From Paenibacillus pinisoli (GTDB lineage Bacteria > Bacillota > Bacilli > Paenibacillales > Paenibacillaceae), in NCBI RefSeq assembly GCF_003605435.1, contig NZ_QXQB01000003.1:744001-808000 (forward strand): a DNA stretch of 64,000 nucleotides, written 5' to 3'. Within the stretch, counting starts at the first letter, position 1; each line of letters begins with the position of its first letter. A model generated the notes under the pieces. The model was not told where the DNA came from, did no database searches, and was given only the letters and a program-made list of their open reading frames with translations. This document shows positions 52,571 to 60,764 of this stretch, in pieces. The position numbers and the translations under genes were made by a program.

Positions 52571-52612
52571 AAAAAGACGAGCTCATATCCCTTCGGATAT
52601 AGCTCGTCTTTT
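52571..52612. terminator. Bidirectional terminator
   Basis: AAAAGACGAGCT(C)ATATCC / GGATATAGCTCGTCTTTT stem with a CTTC loop; A-run on one side and T-run on the other. Serves the VOC gene and the convergent SDR gene. Confidence 0.9.
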
Positions 52613-52645
52613 CCATTTAAACTTCCACTGACAACAAGTCCAACC

Positions 52646-53440
52646 TTAGAAAATCGTCGGCACCATTCCCCCGTCCATCCGGATCGGCGATCCTCTGAAC
52701 GCAGAGGCATACGGACTGCACACAAAGGCTGCCAGTCTGCCGATTTCCGCTGGCCGGATGAATCGCTGAAGCTCGGACTGGGGCAGATTGCTCTTTATAA
52801 ATTGCTTTTCTTTTTCCGAAAAAGTCATGCCTTCATCCGTATAGATACCGTCGATGATCCCATGAACATTTTCCGATAGCGTTGGCCCCGGCATGATCGT
52901 GTTGACGGTTACCTCTGTGCCTGCCGTTAATTTGGACAAGCTCTTGGCCAGCGACAGCAGCATCGACTTGGTCGCGGCATATTGCGGCATTTGGCCGGAT
53001 GGCATGACGGCTTCTTCGCTCGCTATGAAGATCACCCGGCCATCATTGCGATTCACCATGCCTGGCAAATAAAATCTGGTCAGCGCATTGGCTGCGAGAA
53101 CATTGGTGCGAATATATTTCTCCCAAACCTCATCGTCCGCTTGCTCATACGGCATGATTTCATAAATGCCCATATTGTTCACCAGAATATCAATCGCGGG
53201 ATGCTGCTGGAACAAGCCCTCTCTTTGCCCCGCATCGACCAGATCAGCTGTTGCCTTAAGCGGCGAAGTATCAGGAAAAGCCGCCTTTATCTCCTGCACC
53301 GTACGTTCCGCTTCTTCCTCATTCCGGCCGTTTATGAGCACATTCGCGCCTTCTCTAGCCAGCTCATAGGCAATGGCTTTGCCGATGCCCTTCGTCGATC
53401 CTGTTACAAGAGCCGTTTTATTGGATAATCCCATATTCAT
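52646..53440 (-). CDS. Short-chain dehydrogenase/reductase
   Basis: 264 residues from the ATG at 53440, 7 bases after GGAAGGTG. Classical SDR: TGSTKGIGKA cofactor motif, NNMG (normally NNAG), catalytic Ser in IFIASEEA and YAATK, and PG motif MPGPT. C-terminal loop FRGSPIRMDGGM. Typical of FabG-like oxidoreductases. Stands alone; substrate unknown. Preference for NADPH is suggested by the Arg/Asn after the second strand (INGRNEE). Confidence 0.92.
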   Translation of the reverse strand: MNMGLSNKTALVTGSTKGIGKAIAYELAREGANVLINGRNEEEAERTVQEIKAAFPDTSPLKATADLVDAGQREGLFQQHPAIDILVNNMGIYEIMPYEQADDEVWEKYIRTNVLAANALTRFYLPGMVNRNDGRVIFIASEEAVMPSGQMPQYAATKSMLLSLAKSLSKLTAGTEVTVNTIMPGPTLSENVHGIIDGIYTDEGMTFSEKEKQFIKSNLPQSELQRFIRPAEIGRLAAFVCSPYASAFRGSPIRMDGGMVPTIF

Positions 53441-53602
53441 CAATAATCACCTTCCCATTATTGTCGCTCAAGACATGGCCCTGAGCTCCGGATAGGCATT
53501 AGTTTACCGCTTATGGATTGTCCGGTAACTAGCGCAATGCGCCAACATTCTTGCATCACACGCCAAATGAACTGCAAGGTTAATCTCATCCATTGTCTGC
53601 AG

Positions 53603-54619
53603 CTACTCGTCTACAACAATCCGTTCTGCCCGCCAATGCGATGGCGTATCCCCCTCCCAATAACGGAAGGCCCGGTAAAATGAATTTTGGTCCTCATAGC
53701 CCAGCAGGAAAGCGACCTCTTTAATATCCAACGAAGGGTCCGACAGATACTCGCGCGCCTGCTCATGTCTGACCTCTGCCAGCAGCTGCTTGAAGCTTGT
53801 ATGCTCATCCGCAAGCCTGCGCTGCAAGGTGCGTTCACTGATGCCAAGCTCCTTCGCTATCTTCCCCATATCAGGGCTTCCTCCGGCAAGGCTGCGCTTC
53901 ATCATCCATTTCACCTTCTCGGTTATAGAGCTGTTGTTCAGCTCCTCCTCCAAGGACCGGTCCAGCACCGGTGTGAGAATCTCAAGTAATTCTTCGTTAT
54001 AGGAGATAAAGGGGCGATCCAGATCTCTTCTATTCAATGTCAGTCGATTGCAAGCTGCATTCACTCGAACGCGGCAGCCGAAGTAAGCTTCAAGAACCTG
54101 CACATTCCCCATAGGCTGCGAAAACTCCACCAGCTGCGCGGTTAAATACTGTCCGGTCCCCCGGCGTCCAAGCTCCAGGAGATACGCCAGCGTAATCCCG
54201 ATCAGCATCGCCGGACCTTGTTGTCCGGCGTTATACAGCCATGCAAGTTCAATAGTACACTTCTCGCCCTGCTCGGTGATGAGCAAGCTTTCCGGGGGAC
54301 ATAACTGCTTATAGCGCGCCATGCGGTGCAGCGCATCCCGATAATCGCGGGCATGGTAAGTCGCCAGGACGGTAGGCGGATATTTCGCCGTCTCATACAA
54401 GGTGGCCAGCTTGACGATGCCCTCTGCGGTATCGCCCATCAGATCGGAGTAAGCTTGCCAGATAGCAAAATATTCCGCGGCAGTCACTGCCGGCTCTTGA
54501 ATAATGGCCAGAGGCAGTCCGGCTTTGCGCGCAATATCATCCGCTGCAATTCCCGCCAGACGCACGCCATCCCAGAAGCCCGGCGGGAACTTGATACGGC
54601 TTGCCAGATCAGTGTTCAT
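53603..54619 (-). CDS. AraC family regulator (OruR/ArgR-like type)
   Basis: 338 residues. N-terminal arabinose-binding-like domain of the Arac_N / OruR type (AEYFAIWQAYSDLMGD), and C-terminal AraC helix-turn-helix pair: GKIAKELGISERTLQRRLADEHTSFKQLL (about 253-282) and IKEVAFLLGYEDQNSFYRAFRYWEGDTPSHWR. Possible targets: the convergently placed SDR or the divergent MFS exporter. GGAGGGG upstream. Confidence 0.92.
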   Translation of the reverse strand: MNTDLASRIKFPPGFWDGVRLAGIAADDIARKAGLPLAIIQEPAVTAAEYFAIWQAYSDLMGDTAEGIVKLATLYETAKYPPTVLATYHARDYRDALHRMARYKQLCPPESLLITEQGEKCTIELAWLYNAGQQGPAMLIGITLAYLLELGRRGTGQYLTAQLVEFSQPMGNVQVLEAYFGCRVRVNAACNRLTLNRRDLDRPFISYNEELLEILTPVLDRSLEEELNNSSITEKVKWMMKRSLAGGSPDMGKIAKELGISERTLQRRLADEHTSFKQLLAEVRHEQAREYLSDPSLDIKEVAFLLGYEDQNSFYRAFRYWEGDTPSHWRAERIVVDE

Positions 54620-54833
54620 ACCGCCAGCCCCTCCTTGTCATATAAAGCATAAATCATCGATTCGCAGCTCCGCTCTTATGAAAGACTTGTATGACTATGG
54701 TACCTCATTAAGCCCATGAATAAAAATAAAGCGCTTAATCTTATGTCCATGGCCGCCAGACATTCCTTCCTCCGAAAGCCAAACTAATGTCAAAGTCAGA
54801 CAAAATGAAAAAAGGGCTTGAATTAAATTTTAA

Positions 54834-54860
54834 TTAACGTTAAATTATTTTTAACGTTAA
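54834..54860. promoter_or_regulatory. Paired TTAACGTTAA palindromes upstream of the MFS gene
   Basis: Two copies of the perfect 10-bp palindrome TTAACGTTAA at 54834-54843 and 54851-54860, start to start 17 bases. Their position 60-85 bases before the MFS start fits an operator pair for a dimeric regulator, for example the ArsR-like protein encoded downstream. Confidence 0.6.
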
Positions 54861-54870
54861 CATAAATTAA

Positions 54871-54901
54871 ACGATGGTTTATGCAAAGTACAAACCATCG
54901 T
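54871..54901 (+). promoter_or_regulatory. Inverted repeat at the ribosome site of the MFS gene
   Basis: Perfect 10-bp arms ACGATGGTTT / AAACCATCGT with an 11-base loop, ending 4 bases before AAAGGAGG. In RNA it would form a hairpin just ahead of the Shine-Dalgarno, as in translationally attenuated resistance genes; in DNA it could be an operator. Confidence 0.6.
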
Positions 54902-54917
54902 TGAAAGGAGGATTCAG

Positions 54918-56198
54918 ATGAGTATCCCTGCAGCCCAGACTTATACCTCGCCCACGGCTTCATCTCCCATGCGCGCGTTGCTGCTGCACAAGCCCTTCCT
55001 TGTGCTGCTCTTTGCCAAAATGGTTACCCGATTCGGAGATTCTATCGATTCCATTGCCTATAGCTGGATGGTGTATCAGCTTACCGGTTCCAAAATGCTC
55101 ATGGGGGGCTTATTTGCGCTCAATTTTGTGCCGGGCATTTTGTTCAGCCTGTTCGCAGGCGTTCTTGTCGACCGCTTGCCTAAGAAACCGCTTCTTATCC
55201 TGTCGTACGCCTCAAGATTTGCAACTGTCGCCTTAACGGTGCTGCTGTTCTCTATCGGCCAGCTTAGGCCATGGCATCTATTCTTATTTACGTTAATGAA
55301 CTCTTCCTTTGAGTGCTTCTCCAATCCTGCCGAGACCTCGCTAATCCCAAGGCTGCTGCCGAAGCATCTGCTGCTCAGCGGCAATTCCATCCTTACATCC
55401 TCTTCCCGGATTGCCGAGCTTGCCGGGCTGGCCCTGACTGGCCCGCTTATCGCATGGATCGGGATTGCCGGCGCCATCTGGGTCGATTCAGGAGCCTTTC
55501 TGCTGTCTGCTCTGATCCTGTTGTTTATTCGAATTCCTGCCACTGAAGACGAACAGGCTGCGAAAGCAGCAGAAGCGAAGCCGCCACAATTCTGGCAGCA
55601 GCTCCATGAAGGGCTGAGCTTTATACGCTCTGAGCGAATCATGATCTACACCTTAAGCACAAGCGCTGTAATCAATGTCGGCCTGACCCCGCTTAATGTC
55701 ATGCAGCCGGTCTATGTCCAGGACATTCTGCAGTCCGGTCCGGCCACGCTAAGCGTGCTGGGAGGCTCGATCACCCTGGGCATGATTCTAAGCGGGCTGG
55801 CAATGGGAGCTTGGGGAGGACGGTTCCGCCGAAGCACGCTGATCGTAACCGGCTGCTTCCTGCTTGGAATCGGGCAAATCTGCTTGTTTATTCCGTCGCT
55901 GATTTCTTTGCAGCCGCTATTCCTTGCGGGAGTGGGTGCTTTCGCCAGCGGGCTGGCGCTTCCCTTCATCAGCACGACATCGGCAACGTATATGATGGAG
56001 GCCGCTCCCCAAGCGATGCTCGGCCGCGTCAGCTCCGTATCGAGTATGATCGGCGTTGCCTTCATCCCGATCGGCTCCCTTACTGTCGGCGCTGCAGGCA
56101 GCCTATTCAGCGTGGAATGGCTTTTTCTAGGGGCAGGCATCCTGGTGTTGATTCCTCCATTCTTTCTCCTGACGCAAAAAAAATTCATGAAAATATAG
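54918..56198 (+). CDS. MFS multidrug-type exporter (DHA3-like)
   Basis: 426 residues with about 12 membrane helices and the usual central loop (about 205-220, charged and Ala/Glu-rich). LLFAKMVTRFGDSIDSIAYSWMVYQLTGS and FAGVLVDRLPKKPLL (motif A region) are typical of the MefA/EntS-like DHA3 subgroup, which export macrolides or siderophores. Strong AAAGGAGG site. The regulated-looking leader and an ArsR-like gene 39 bases after its stop suggest inducible expression. Substrate unknown. Confidence 0.92.
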   Translation: MSIPAAQTYTSPTASSPMRALLLHKPFLVLLFAKMVTRFGDSIDSIAYSWMVYQLTGSKMLMGGLFALNFVPGILFSLFAGVLVDRLPKKPLLILSYASRFATVALTVLLFSIGQLRPWHLFLFTLMNSSFECFSNPAETSLIPRLLPKHLLLSGNSILTSSSRIAELAGLALTGPLIAWIGIAGAIWVDSGAFLLSALILLFIRIPATEDEQAAKAAEAKPPQFWQQLHEGLSFIRSERIMIYTLSTSAVINVGLTPLNVMQPVYVQDILQSGPATLSVLGGSITLGMILSGLAMGAWGGRFRRSTLIVTGCFLLGIGQICLFIPSLISLQPLFLAGVGAFASGLALPFISTTSATYMMEAAPQAMLGRVSSVSSMIGVAFIPIGSLTVGAAGSLFSVEWLFLGAGILVLIPPFFLLTQKKFMKI

Positions 56199-56237
56199 TA
56201 TACTGAAGACTGACTATACTTCTCCAGGAGACAGGAA

Positions 56238-56795
56238 GTGGCCGATATCGATAAAAAAGTGCTGACGACGATCGAGGAAATCCGCATTTTCTCCGACCCG
56301 TACCGAATGAAGATTATGAACCAGTTCCATAAGGCTTCGCATCCGGTTACGATCAAGGAAATCGCCGACAAGCTGGGAGAGGTTCCCGCCAAGGTCTACT
56401 ATCATGCGCGCAAGCTGGAGAGCATCGGACTTCTGCAGATCGCGGAGACTAAAATGATTAATGGCATTACGGCCAAATATTATACAGCCTATGAAGGCAC
56501 GATTGAGATCAACCAAGATCACGTGGACGACTCGATCAAAGAAATCTATGCCTCTGAGGCGCAGAAGCTGATCGCCCGAACCTTCGATGAAAGCAAAGAT
56601 AAATATCTGACGAACAAAGCCTCTATTTCGGCAGGCGTTGCACTCTTAATGAATTCCGATCTTTATTTGACACCGGATGAAGCCAAGCAGCTGAAGGCTG
56701 ACCTGGAGAAGCTCACACGCCAATACGGCAAAAAAACAAAGCCAGAGCAGGCCTCCTACCATTTCTTCACCTCCATGTCCCAAGATTCCGACTAA
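56238..56795 (+). CDS. ArsR-type winged-helix regulator with C-terminal extension
   Basis: 185 residues from a GTG, 7 bases after AGGAG. Winged helix with RIFSDPYRMKIMNQFH, VTIKEIADKLGEVPAKVYYHARKLESIGLLQ, typical of the HTH_20/ArsR-like transport regulators, then a helical domain with no cysteine metal site. In the MFS operon, and probably its repressor. TATAGT/ACTATA inverted repeat at 56194-56199 and 56213-56218 lies just before it and may be an additional site. Confidence 0.88.
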   Translation: MADIDKKVLTTIEEIRIFSDPYRMKIMNQFHKASHPVTIKEIADKLGEVPAKVYYHARKLESIGLLQIAETKMINGITAKYYTAYEGTIEINQDHVDDSIKEIYASEAQKLIARTFDESKDKYLTNKASISAGVALLMNSDLYLTPDEAKQLKADLEKLTRQYGKKTKPEQASYHFFTSMSQDSD

Positions 56796-56837
56796 GCGGA
56801 CGCTCAGGTTACGAAGAATTCAGAAGCCGGAATAGAC

Positions 56838-56874
56838 AAGCGGCAGCCATGGACCTTTAGTCCGGCTGCCGCTT
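56838..56874. terminator. Bidirectional terminator between regulator and ilvB
   Basis: AAGCGGCAGCC / GGCTGCCGCTT, 11-bp perfect stem, 15-base loop. Convergent genes end on either side. Confidence 0.8.
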
Positions 56875-56878
56875 CTCT

Positions 56879-58606
56879 TTATTCAAAATCCCCCATAATC
56901 AGCTGATCCAATGTCGTCCCGCCAAGAACCATCGGATATACATTCTCTTCCCTAGGAATCACAAATTCCACCAGCACCGGTCCCGCTGTATCCAGCGCCT
57001 CCCGCCAGACGCGGCCCGCCTCGGTCTTGGTCCTCGCTCTCAATCCCTTGACGCCGTAAGCTTCCGCAAGCTTCACAAAGTCGGGACTGCCCGCCAGCTC
57101 GATCTGGCTGTATCGCCTCTCGTACATGAGCTCCTGCTGCTGCCTTACCATCCCCAGCACTTCATTGTTAAGGACAACAATCTTCACGGGAATGTTCTGA
57201 ATGGCGCAGATCGCAAGCTCCTGTGCGCACATCTGCATGCCGCCGTCGCCATTGATCGATATGACCAGCCGGTCAGGGTTCCCGATCTGGGCGCCGATAG
57301 CGGCTGGGAAGCCGAAGCCCATAGTCCCTAGTCCCCCTGAAGTCACGAGCGAACGGGGATGATTGAACTTGTAGAATTGAGCGGTCCACATTTGATGCTG
57401 GCCAACATCCGTCGTTATAATCGCTTGGCCTTCCGTCGTCTGATGAATCATCTCCAGCACGTACTGCGGCTTAATCTCAGCTTCGGAATCCTTGTATCTC
57501 AGCGGATACTGGAACCTCATCTGCTGTACCTCTTCAATCCAGAGGGAGGATTGCGCAGGCTTGGCTTTGGCATTCGCGTAAGCCAGTACAGCTTTAATAT
57601 CGCCGACACATGCAATATCCGTTTTTACGTTTTTGCCGATCTCTGCCGGGTCAATATCGATGTGGGCTATTCGTTTGGCCCGGGGTGCGAAGCCGTCCAC
57701 CTTCATCGTTACCCGGTCATCAAAGCGCGCGCCGATGGAAATAATCAAATCCGCTTGTTGCACGGCCATGTTCGCTGCATACGTGCCGTGATGGCCCATC
57801 ATGCCCAGACACCAATCGTGCCCGCTAGGGAAACCGCCTAATCCATGCAGTGTGGCAGCTACAGGAATACGGGTTTTATCCACAAATGCCAGCAGTTCGC
57901 TCGACGCGCCGGAATAGACGACTCCGCCCCCGGCGATAATGACTGGCTTCTCCGACTCGGCAATGGCCTGTATAAGCTGATCGACCGCCTCCCAGTTCGG
58001 GCTTGGAGCCCCTCCATATCCCCGCAAGCAGAGCTCATGGGCTGGCCTGTAAAGCATCTTGTGATTGGACACGTCCTTCGGAATGTCGATCAATACCGGG
58101 CCCTTCCTTCCTGTGCTGGCAATGTGGAAGGCCTCATGAACAATACGCGGCAAATCATTAACGTCGCGAACAAAATAATTATGCTTCGTGATCGGCATCG
58201 TCATGCTAATAATGTCCGCTTCCTGGAAGGCATCCGTGCCGATGACAGCCGTAGAGACATTGCCTGTAATAATGACCAGCGGAACCGAGTCCATATAGGC
58301 TGTCGCAATGCCGGTGATCAGATTGGTTGCGCCGGGTCCGGAGGTGGCGATGCATACGCCCGTCTTCCCTGTCGAGCGCGCATACCCGTCCGCCGCATGA
58401 ATGGCTCCTTGCTCATGCCTGGTCAAAATATGCTTGAAATCCGGACGGTCTACCATTGCGTCATAGATGTACAGAACATTGCCCCCCGGGTAGCCGAATA
58501 CACAATCTGTTCCTTCCTCCAGCAAGCAGCGCAGCAGCACCTCCGATCCGGTTATCCACTCCTGCTCCTGCTGCTGTTCCATGCCCGCCATTTTTTCTTT
58601 TCCCAT
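56879..58606 (-). CDS. ilvB: Acetolactate synthase large subunit
   Basis: 575 residues, normal for the catalytic subunit. TPP-dependent enzyme: N-terminal GYPGGNVLYIYDA, catalytic Glu in RHEQGAIHAADGYAR, GATNL, a central Rossmann-like domain and the C-terminal TPP-binding GDGGMQM...NN motif (about 445-475). Makes acetolactate from pyruvate in valine/leucine synthesis and acetohydroxybutyrate for isoleucine. No small-subunit (ilvN) gene follows within the window, where a terminator ends the unit. Preceded by three T-box leaders. AAGGAGGAG lies 7 bases before the ATG. Confidence 0.95.
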   Translation of the reverse strand: MGKEKMAGMEQQQEQEWITGSEVLLRCLLEEGTDCVFGYPGGNVLYIYDAMVDRPDFKHILTRHEQGAIHAADGYARSTGKTGVCIATSGPGATNLITGIATAYMDSVPLVIITGNVSTAVIGTDAFQEADIISMTMPITKHNYFVRDVNDLPRIVHEAFHIASTGRKGPVLIDIPKDVSNHKMLYRPAHELCLRGYGGAPSPNWEAVDQLIQAIAESEKPVIIAGGGVVYSGASSELLAFVDKTRIPVAATLHGLGGFPSGHDWCLGMMGHHGTYAANMAVQQADLIISIGARFDDRVTMKVDGFAPRAKRIAHIDIDPAEIGKNVKTDIACVGDIKAVLAYANAKAKPAQSSLWIEEVQQMRFQYPLRYKDSEAEIKPQYVLEMIHQTTEGQAIITTDVGQHQMWTAQFYKFNHPRSLVTSGGLGTMGFGFPAAIGAQIGNPDRLVISINGDGGMQMCAQELAICAIQNIPVKIVVLNNEVLGMVRQQQELMYERRYSQIELAGSPDFVKLAEAYGVKGLRARTKTEAGRVWREALDTAGPVLVEFVIPREENVYPMVLGGTTLDQLIMGDFE

Positions 58607-58624
58607 TTAAGCTCCTCCTTCAAT

Positions 58625-58927
58625 CAAAATAACCCCTCTCAGCAAGCAGTTATAGCTGCCACGCTGACAAGGGGCGAAGGGGAACATTTCGCGGTACCAC
58701 CCTGGGTTTGCCGTCAACCTCACGGTCCACGGCCTCATGAGGCAAGGCTTCCCTTGCCTCCAGCACGATAACGTGTGCCAGTCCGTCTGGATCTACTCAT
58801 CGAACCAGTGAGTCCGATTTTCCGCCAAAAAGCTCCGAGACGACATCGCATAAAGGGTTATGGCAAAGGTTCCACCGTTTCCTCTGCTCTCTGTACATAA
58901 GATCCCTTATGCTCTTCTCTTCATCGC
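58625..58927 (-). promoter_or_regulatory. T-box riboswitch 3 (proximal) of ilvB
   Basis: On the minus strand: stem I opening GATGAAGAG at 58927, AGAGAGC, GGTGGAACC, the specifier region GATGTCGTC with candidate codon GUC (58844-58842), and the core AGGGTGGTACCGCG around 58706-58693. Terminator: CCCC...GAGGGG with T-rich TTATTTT at 58625-58672, 18 bases before ilvB. Senses uncharged tRNA; GUC would be valine. Specifier placed by eye from stem I pairing (GCATAAGGG with CCCTTTATGC). Confidence 0.9.
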
Positions 58928-58947
58928 TATATCCGTATCCATAAAGA

Positions 58948-59250
58948 AACCCCTCTCATCCTCGGCAGGCAGACGCAAGCTGCTTGCTGAAGGGACGAAA
59001 GGGGAACATTTTCGCGGTACCACCCTGGTTCGCCGGAAACCTCGCGGTCTCTGGCCTCATGAGGCAAGGTTTCCTTGCCTGCAGCACAGTAACGTGTGCC
59101 AGTCCGTCTGGATCTACTCATCGAACCTGGAGGGGTCCGATTTTCTGCCAGAAAGCTCAGAGGGTGACATCGCATAAAGGGTTATGGCAAAGGTTCCACC
59201 GTTCCTCTGCTCTCTGTACATAAGGGCCCTTATGCTCTTCTCTTCATCGC
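58948..59250 (-). promoter_or_regulatory. T-box riboswitch 2 (middle) of ilvB
   Basis: Near copy of the proximal element, 323 bases upstream. Stem I opening near 59248, GGTGGAACC, specifier region GATGTCACC with candidate GUC (59168-59166), T-box core AGGGTGGTACCGCG near 59029-59016, and a terminator CCCCTTTCGTCC/GGATGAGAGGGG then TTTCTTT near 58948-59003. The linker to the next copy (ATGGATACGGATATAGC) is the same as after copy 1. Confidence 0.9.
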
Positions 59251-59271
59251 TATATCCGTATCCATAAAGAA

Positions 59272-59580
59272 ACCCCTCTCATCCTCGGCAGGCAGACGTA
59301 ATCTGCCGTACTTGAAGGGACGAAAGGGGAACATTTCGCGGTACCACCCTGATTCACCGGAAACCTCGCGGTCTCTGGCCTTATGAGGCAAGGCTTTCCT
59401 TGCCTGCTGCACGGTAACGTGTGCTTAATCCGTTTGAGTCTACTCACCGAACCCTGGTCAGAGTCGGCTTTCTGTCAAAATGCTCCGAGACGACATCGTA
59501 CAAAGGAATATGGCAAAGGTTCCACCGTTCCCTCTGCTCTCTGGACATAAGAGCCCCCGTACTTTCTTCTCTTCATCGCA
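59272..59580 (-). promoter_or_regulatory. T-box riboswitch 1 (distal) of ilvB
   Basis: Most upstream of the three, 324 bases from copy 2 and the most diverged in stem I (GTACGGGGG in place of GCATAAGGG, with compensating CCTTTGTAC). Specifier region GATGTCGTC, candidate GUC at 59494-59492. T-box core near 59353-59340, terminator CCCCTTTCGTCC/GGATGAGAGGGG then TTTCTTT near 59272-59327. Compensatory change in stem I is good evidence that it is functional. Confidence 0.9.
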
Positions 59581-59596
59581 ACATTTATTGTTTTTC

Positions 59597-59625
59597 ATGG
59601 TAACACAGAATATTGGGATTATCAA
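59597..59625 (-). promoter_or_regulatory. Promoter of the ilvB leader
   Basis: TTGATA at 59625-59620, 17-base spacer, TACCAT at 59602-59597 on the minus strand, about 18 bases before stem I of T-box 1. Sigma-A type with one optimal-spacing pair. Confidence 0.8.
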
Positions 59626-59647
59626 TTGGATCATGGCACACTTCCCG

Positions 59648-60613
59648 CTACTCTCCGTGCTCCAGCAAGCGCCTTGCCGTAATATGATCCGTCACAAGCA
59701 CGTTCGCGTAGCCTCCGTTCAAGGCTCCGATGATTCCGGCGATCTTGTTCATCCCGCCAGCGACCAGAACCGTCCTGTCCTTGCGCTTCAGCTCCTCCAG
59801 GCTTATGCCGATCGTGCGCTGATCAAGCTCCTCTGAGCAAATTACACCTGCCTTGTCGATATAGCGGGAGCAGATATCGCCTGCTGCATTCGAACGGATA
59901 ATGCCCTTCTCCTCTTCGGTGAAATAATCGGCCCGAATCAGCACCGAATCCTCGCTTGGCGCGCCTACGGTAATGACGGCGATATTGGCCTGCTTGCCAA
60001 GCTCCAGGATGCCGCGGATATGGCGGTCCTTCTCAATCGTCTGCTTCACGACCTTATGGTCGACCAGTGCCGGCAGCGGGATGAAATACGGCATAGTGCA
60101 GAACGCCTTGCCGAACAAATGGACAACCTCATGCGCATACGTATTCGTCTCCGAATGGCTGACGCCGCCGTTCAACTGCACGACCTTCACATCGCGGAGG
60201 GGTTTATGCTTCAGCTGCCGGGCCACCTGGTACAGCGTCGTTCCCCATGTGACGGCAATAATGTCGCCGTCCAAGGCCGTATCATACAGGTAATGCGCCG
60301 CCGCTTCGCCGATATAGGTTTTGACGACCTCGTTCTCGTAGCTCGATACGGGCGCGATGACCGCCTTTTGCAATCCGAATCTCGATTCCAGTCCTGCCGC
60401 CAGGGCGTCATAGCTTTCGCCCGGATGGACGATCTTGATCTGCACATAACCTTCGTCTCTGGCCTGCTGCAGAAACCTTGAGATGGTCGGGCGCGACACG
60501 CCGAGCTTCTGGGCGATCTCCTCTTGATTCAGATTCGATTCGTAATACATTCTTGCTGCGTCAATCATCTTGCCGAGCTTGTCATCCGATCGTTCATCCG
60601 CCATCCTGTCCAC
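59648..60613 (-). CDS. SorC/DeoR-like sugar-binding transcriptional regulator
   Basis: 321 residues. N-terminal helix-turn-helix NQEEIAQKLGVSRPTISRFLQQARDEGYV, and the C-terminal SorC sugar-phosphate-binding domain (DGDIIAVTWGTTLYQVA, VQLNGGVSHSE, AGGMNKIAGIIGAL), as in B. subtilis DeoR and CggR-type regulators. No catabolic operon is next to it, so its targets are elsewhere or beyond the window. GTG start with GGCGG upstream; an ATG three codons on is possible. Confidence 0.92.
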   Translation of the reverse strand: MDRMADERSDDKLGKMIDAARMYYESNLNQEEIAQKLGVSRPTISRFLQQARDEGYVQIKIVHPGESYDALAAGLESRFGLQKAVIAPVSSYENEVVKTYIGEAAAHYLYDTALDGDIIAVTWGTTLYQVARQLKHKPLRDVKVVQLNGGVSHSETNTYAHEVVHLFGKAFCTMPYFIPLPALVDHKVVKQTIEKDRHIRGILELGKQANIAVITVGAPSEDSVLIRADYFTEEEKGIIRSNAAGDICSRYIDKAGVICSEELDQRTIGISLEELKRKDRTVLVAGGMNKIAGIIGALNGGYANVLVTDHITARRLLEHGE

Positions 60614-60696
60614 TCTTTTCCGCCGAAATTTTACCTCCTACACTATACTAGACGACCGTTCAATTGACAATGGCCGCCGCTTGCGCAGGCAACAAA

Positions 60697-60729
60697 CGTC
60701 CCGGCTCACTCAGGCCGTGAGCCGGGACG
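60697..60729 (-). terminator. Terminator of the SLH nuclease gene
   Basis: Perfect 13-bp stem CGTCCCGGCTCAC / GTGAGCCGGGACG with a 7-base loop. The following minus-strand text is TTTGTTG, a weak U-tract. 36 bases after the stop codon. Confidence 0.8.
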
Positions 60730-60764
60730 CTGTGTTCGTTAAGACAGAAATATGGGATAAAGCC

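Noticed and set aside
58927..59447. Short minus-strand frames ending in FPRMRGVSLWIRI or similar
   Set aside because: They are nearly identical because they lie in the repeated T-box leaders; the RNA structure explains the conservation.
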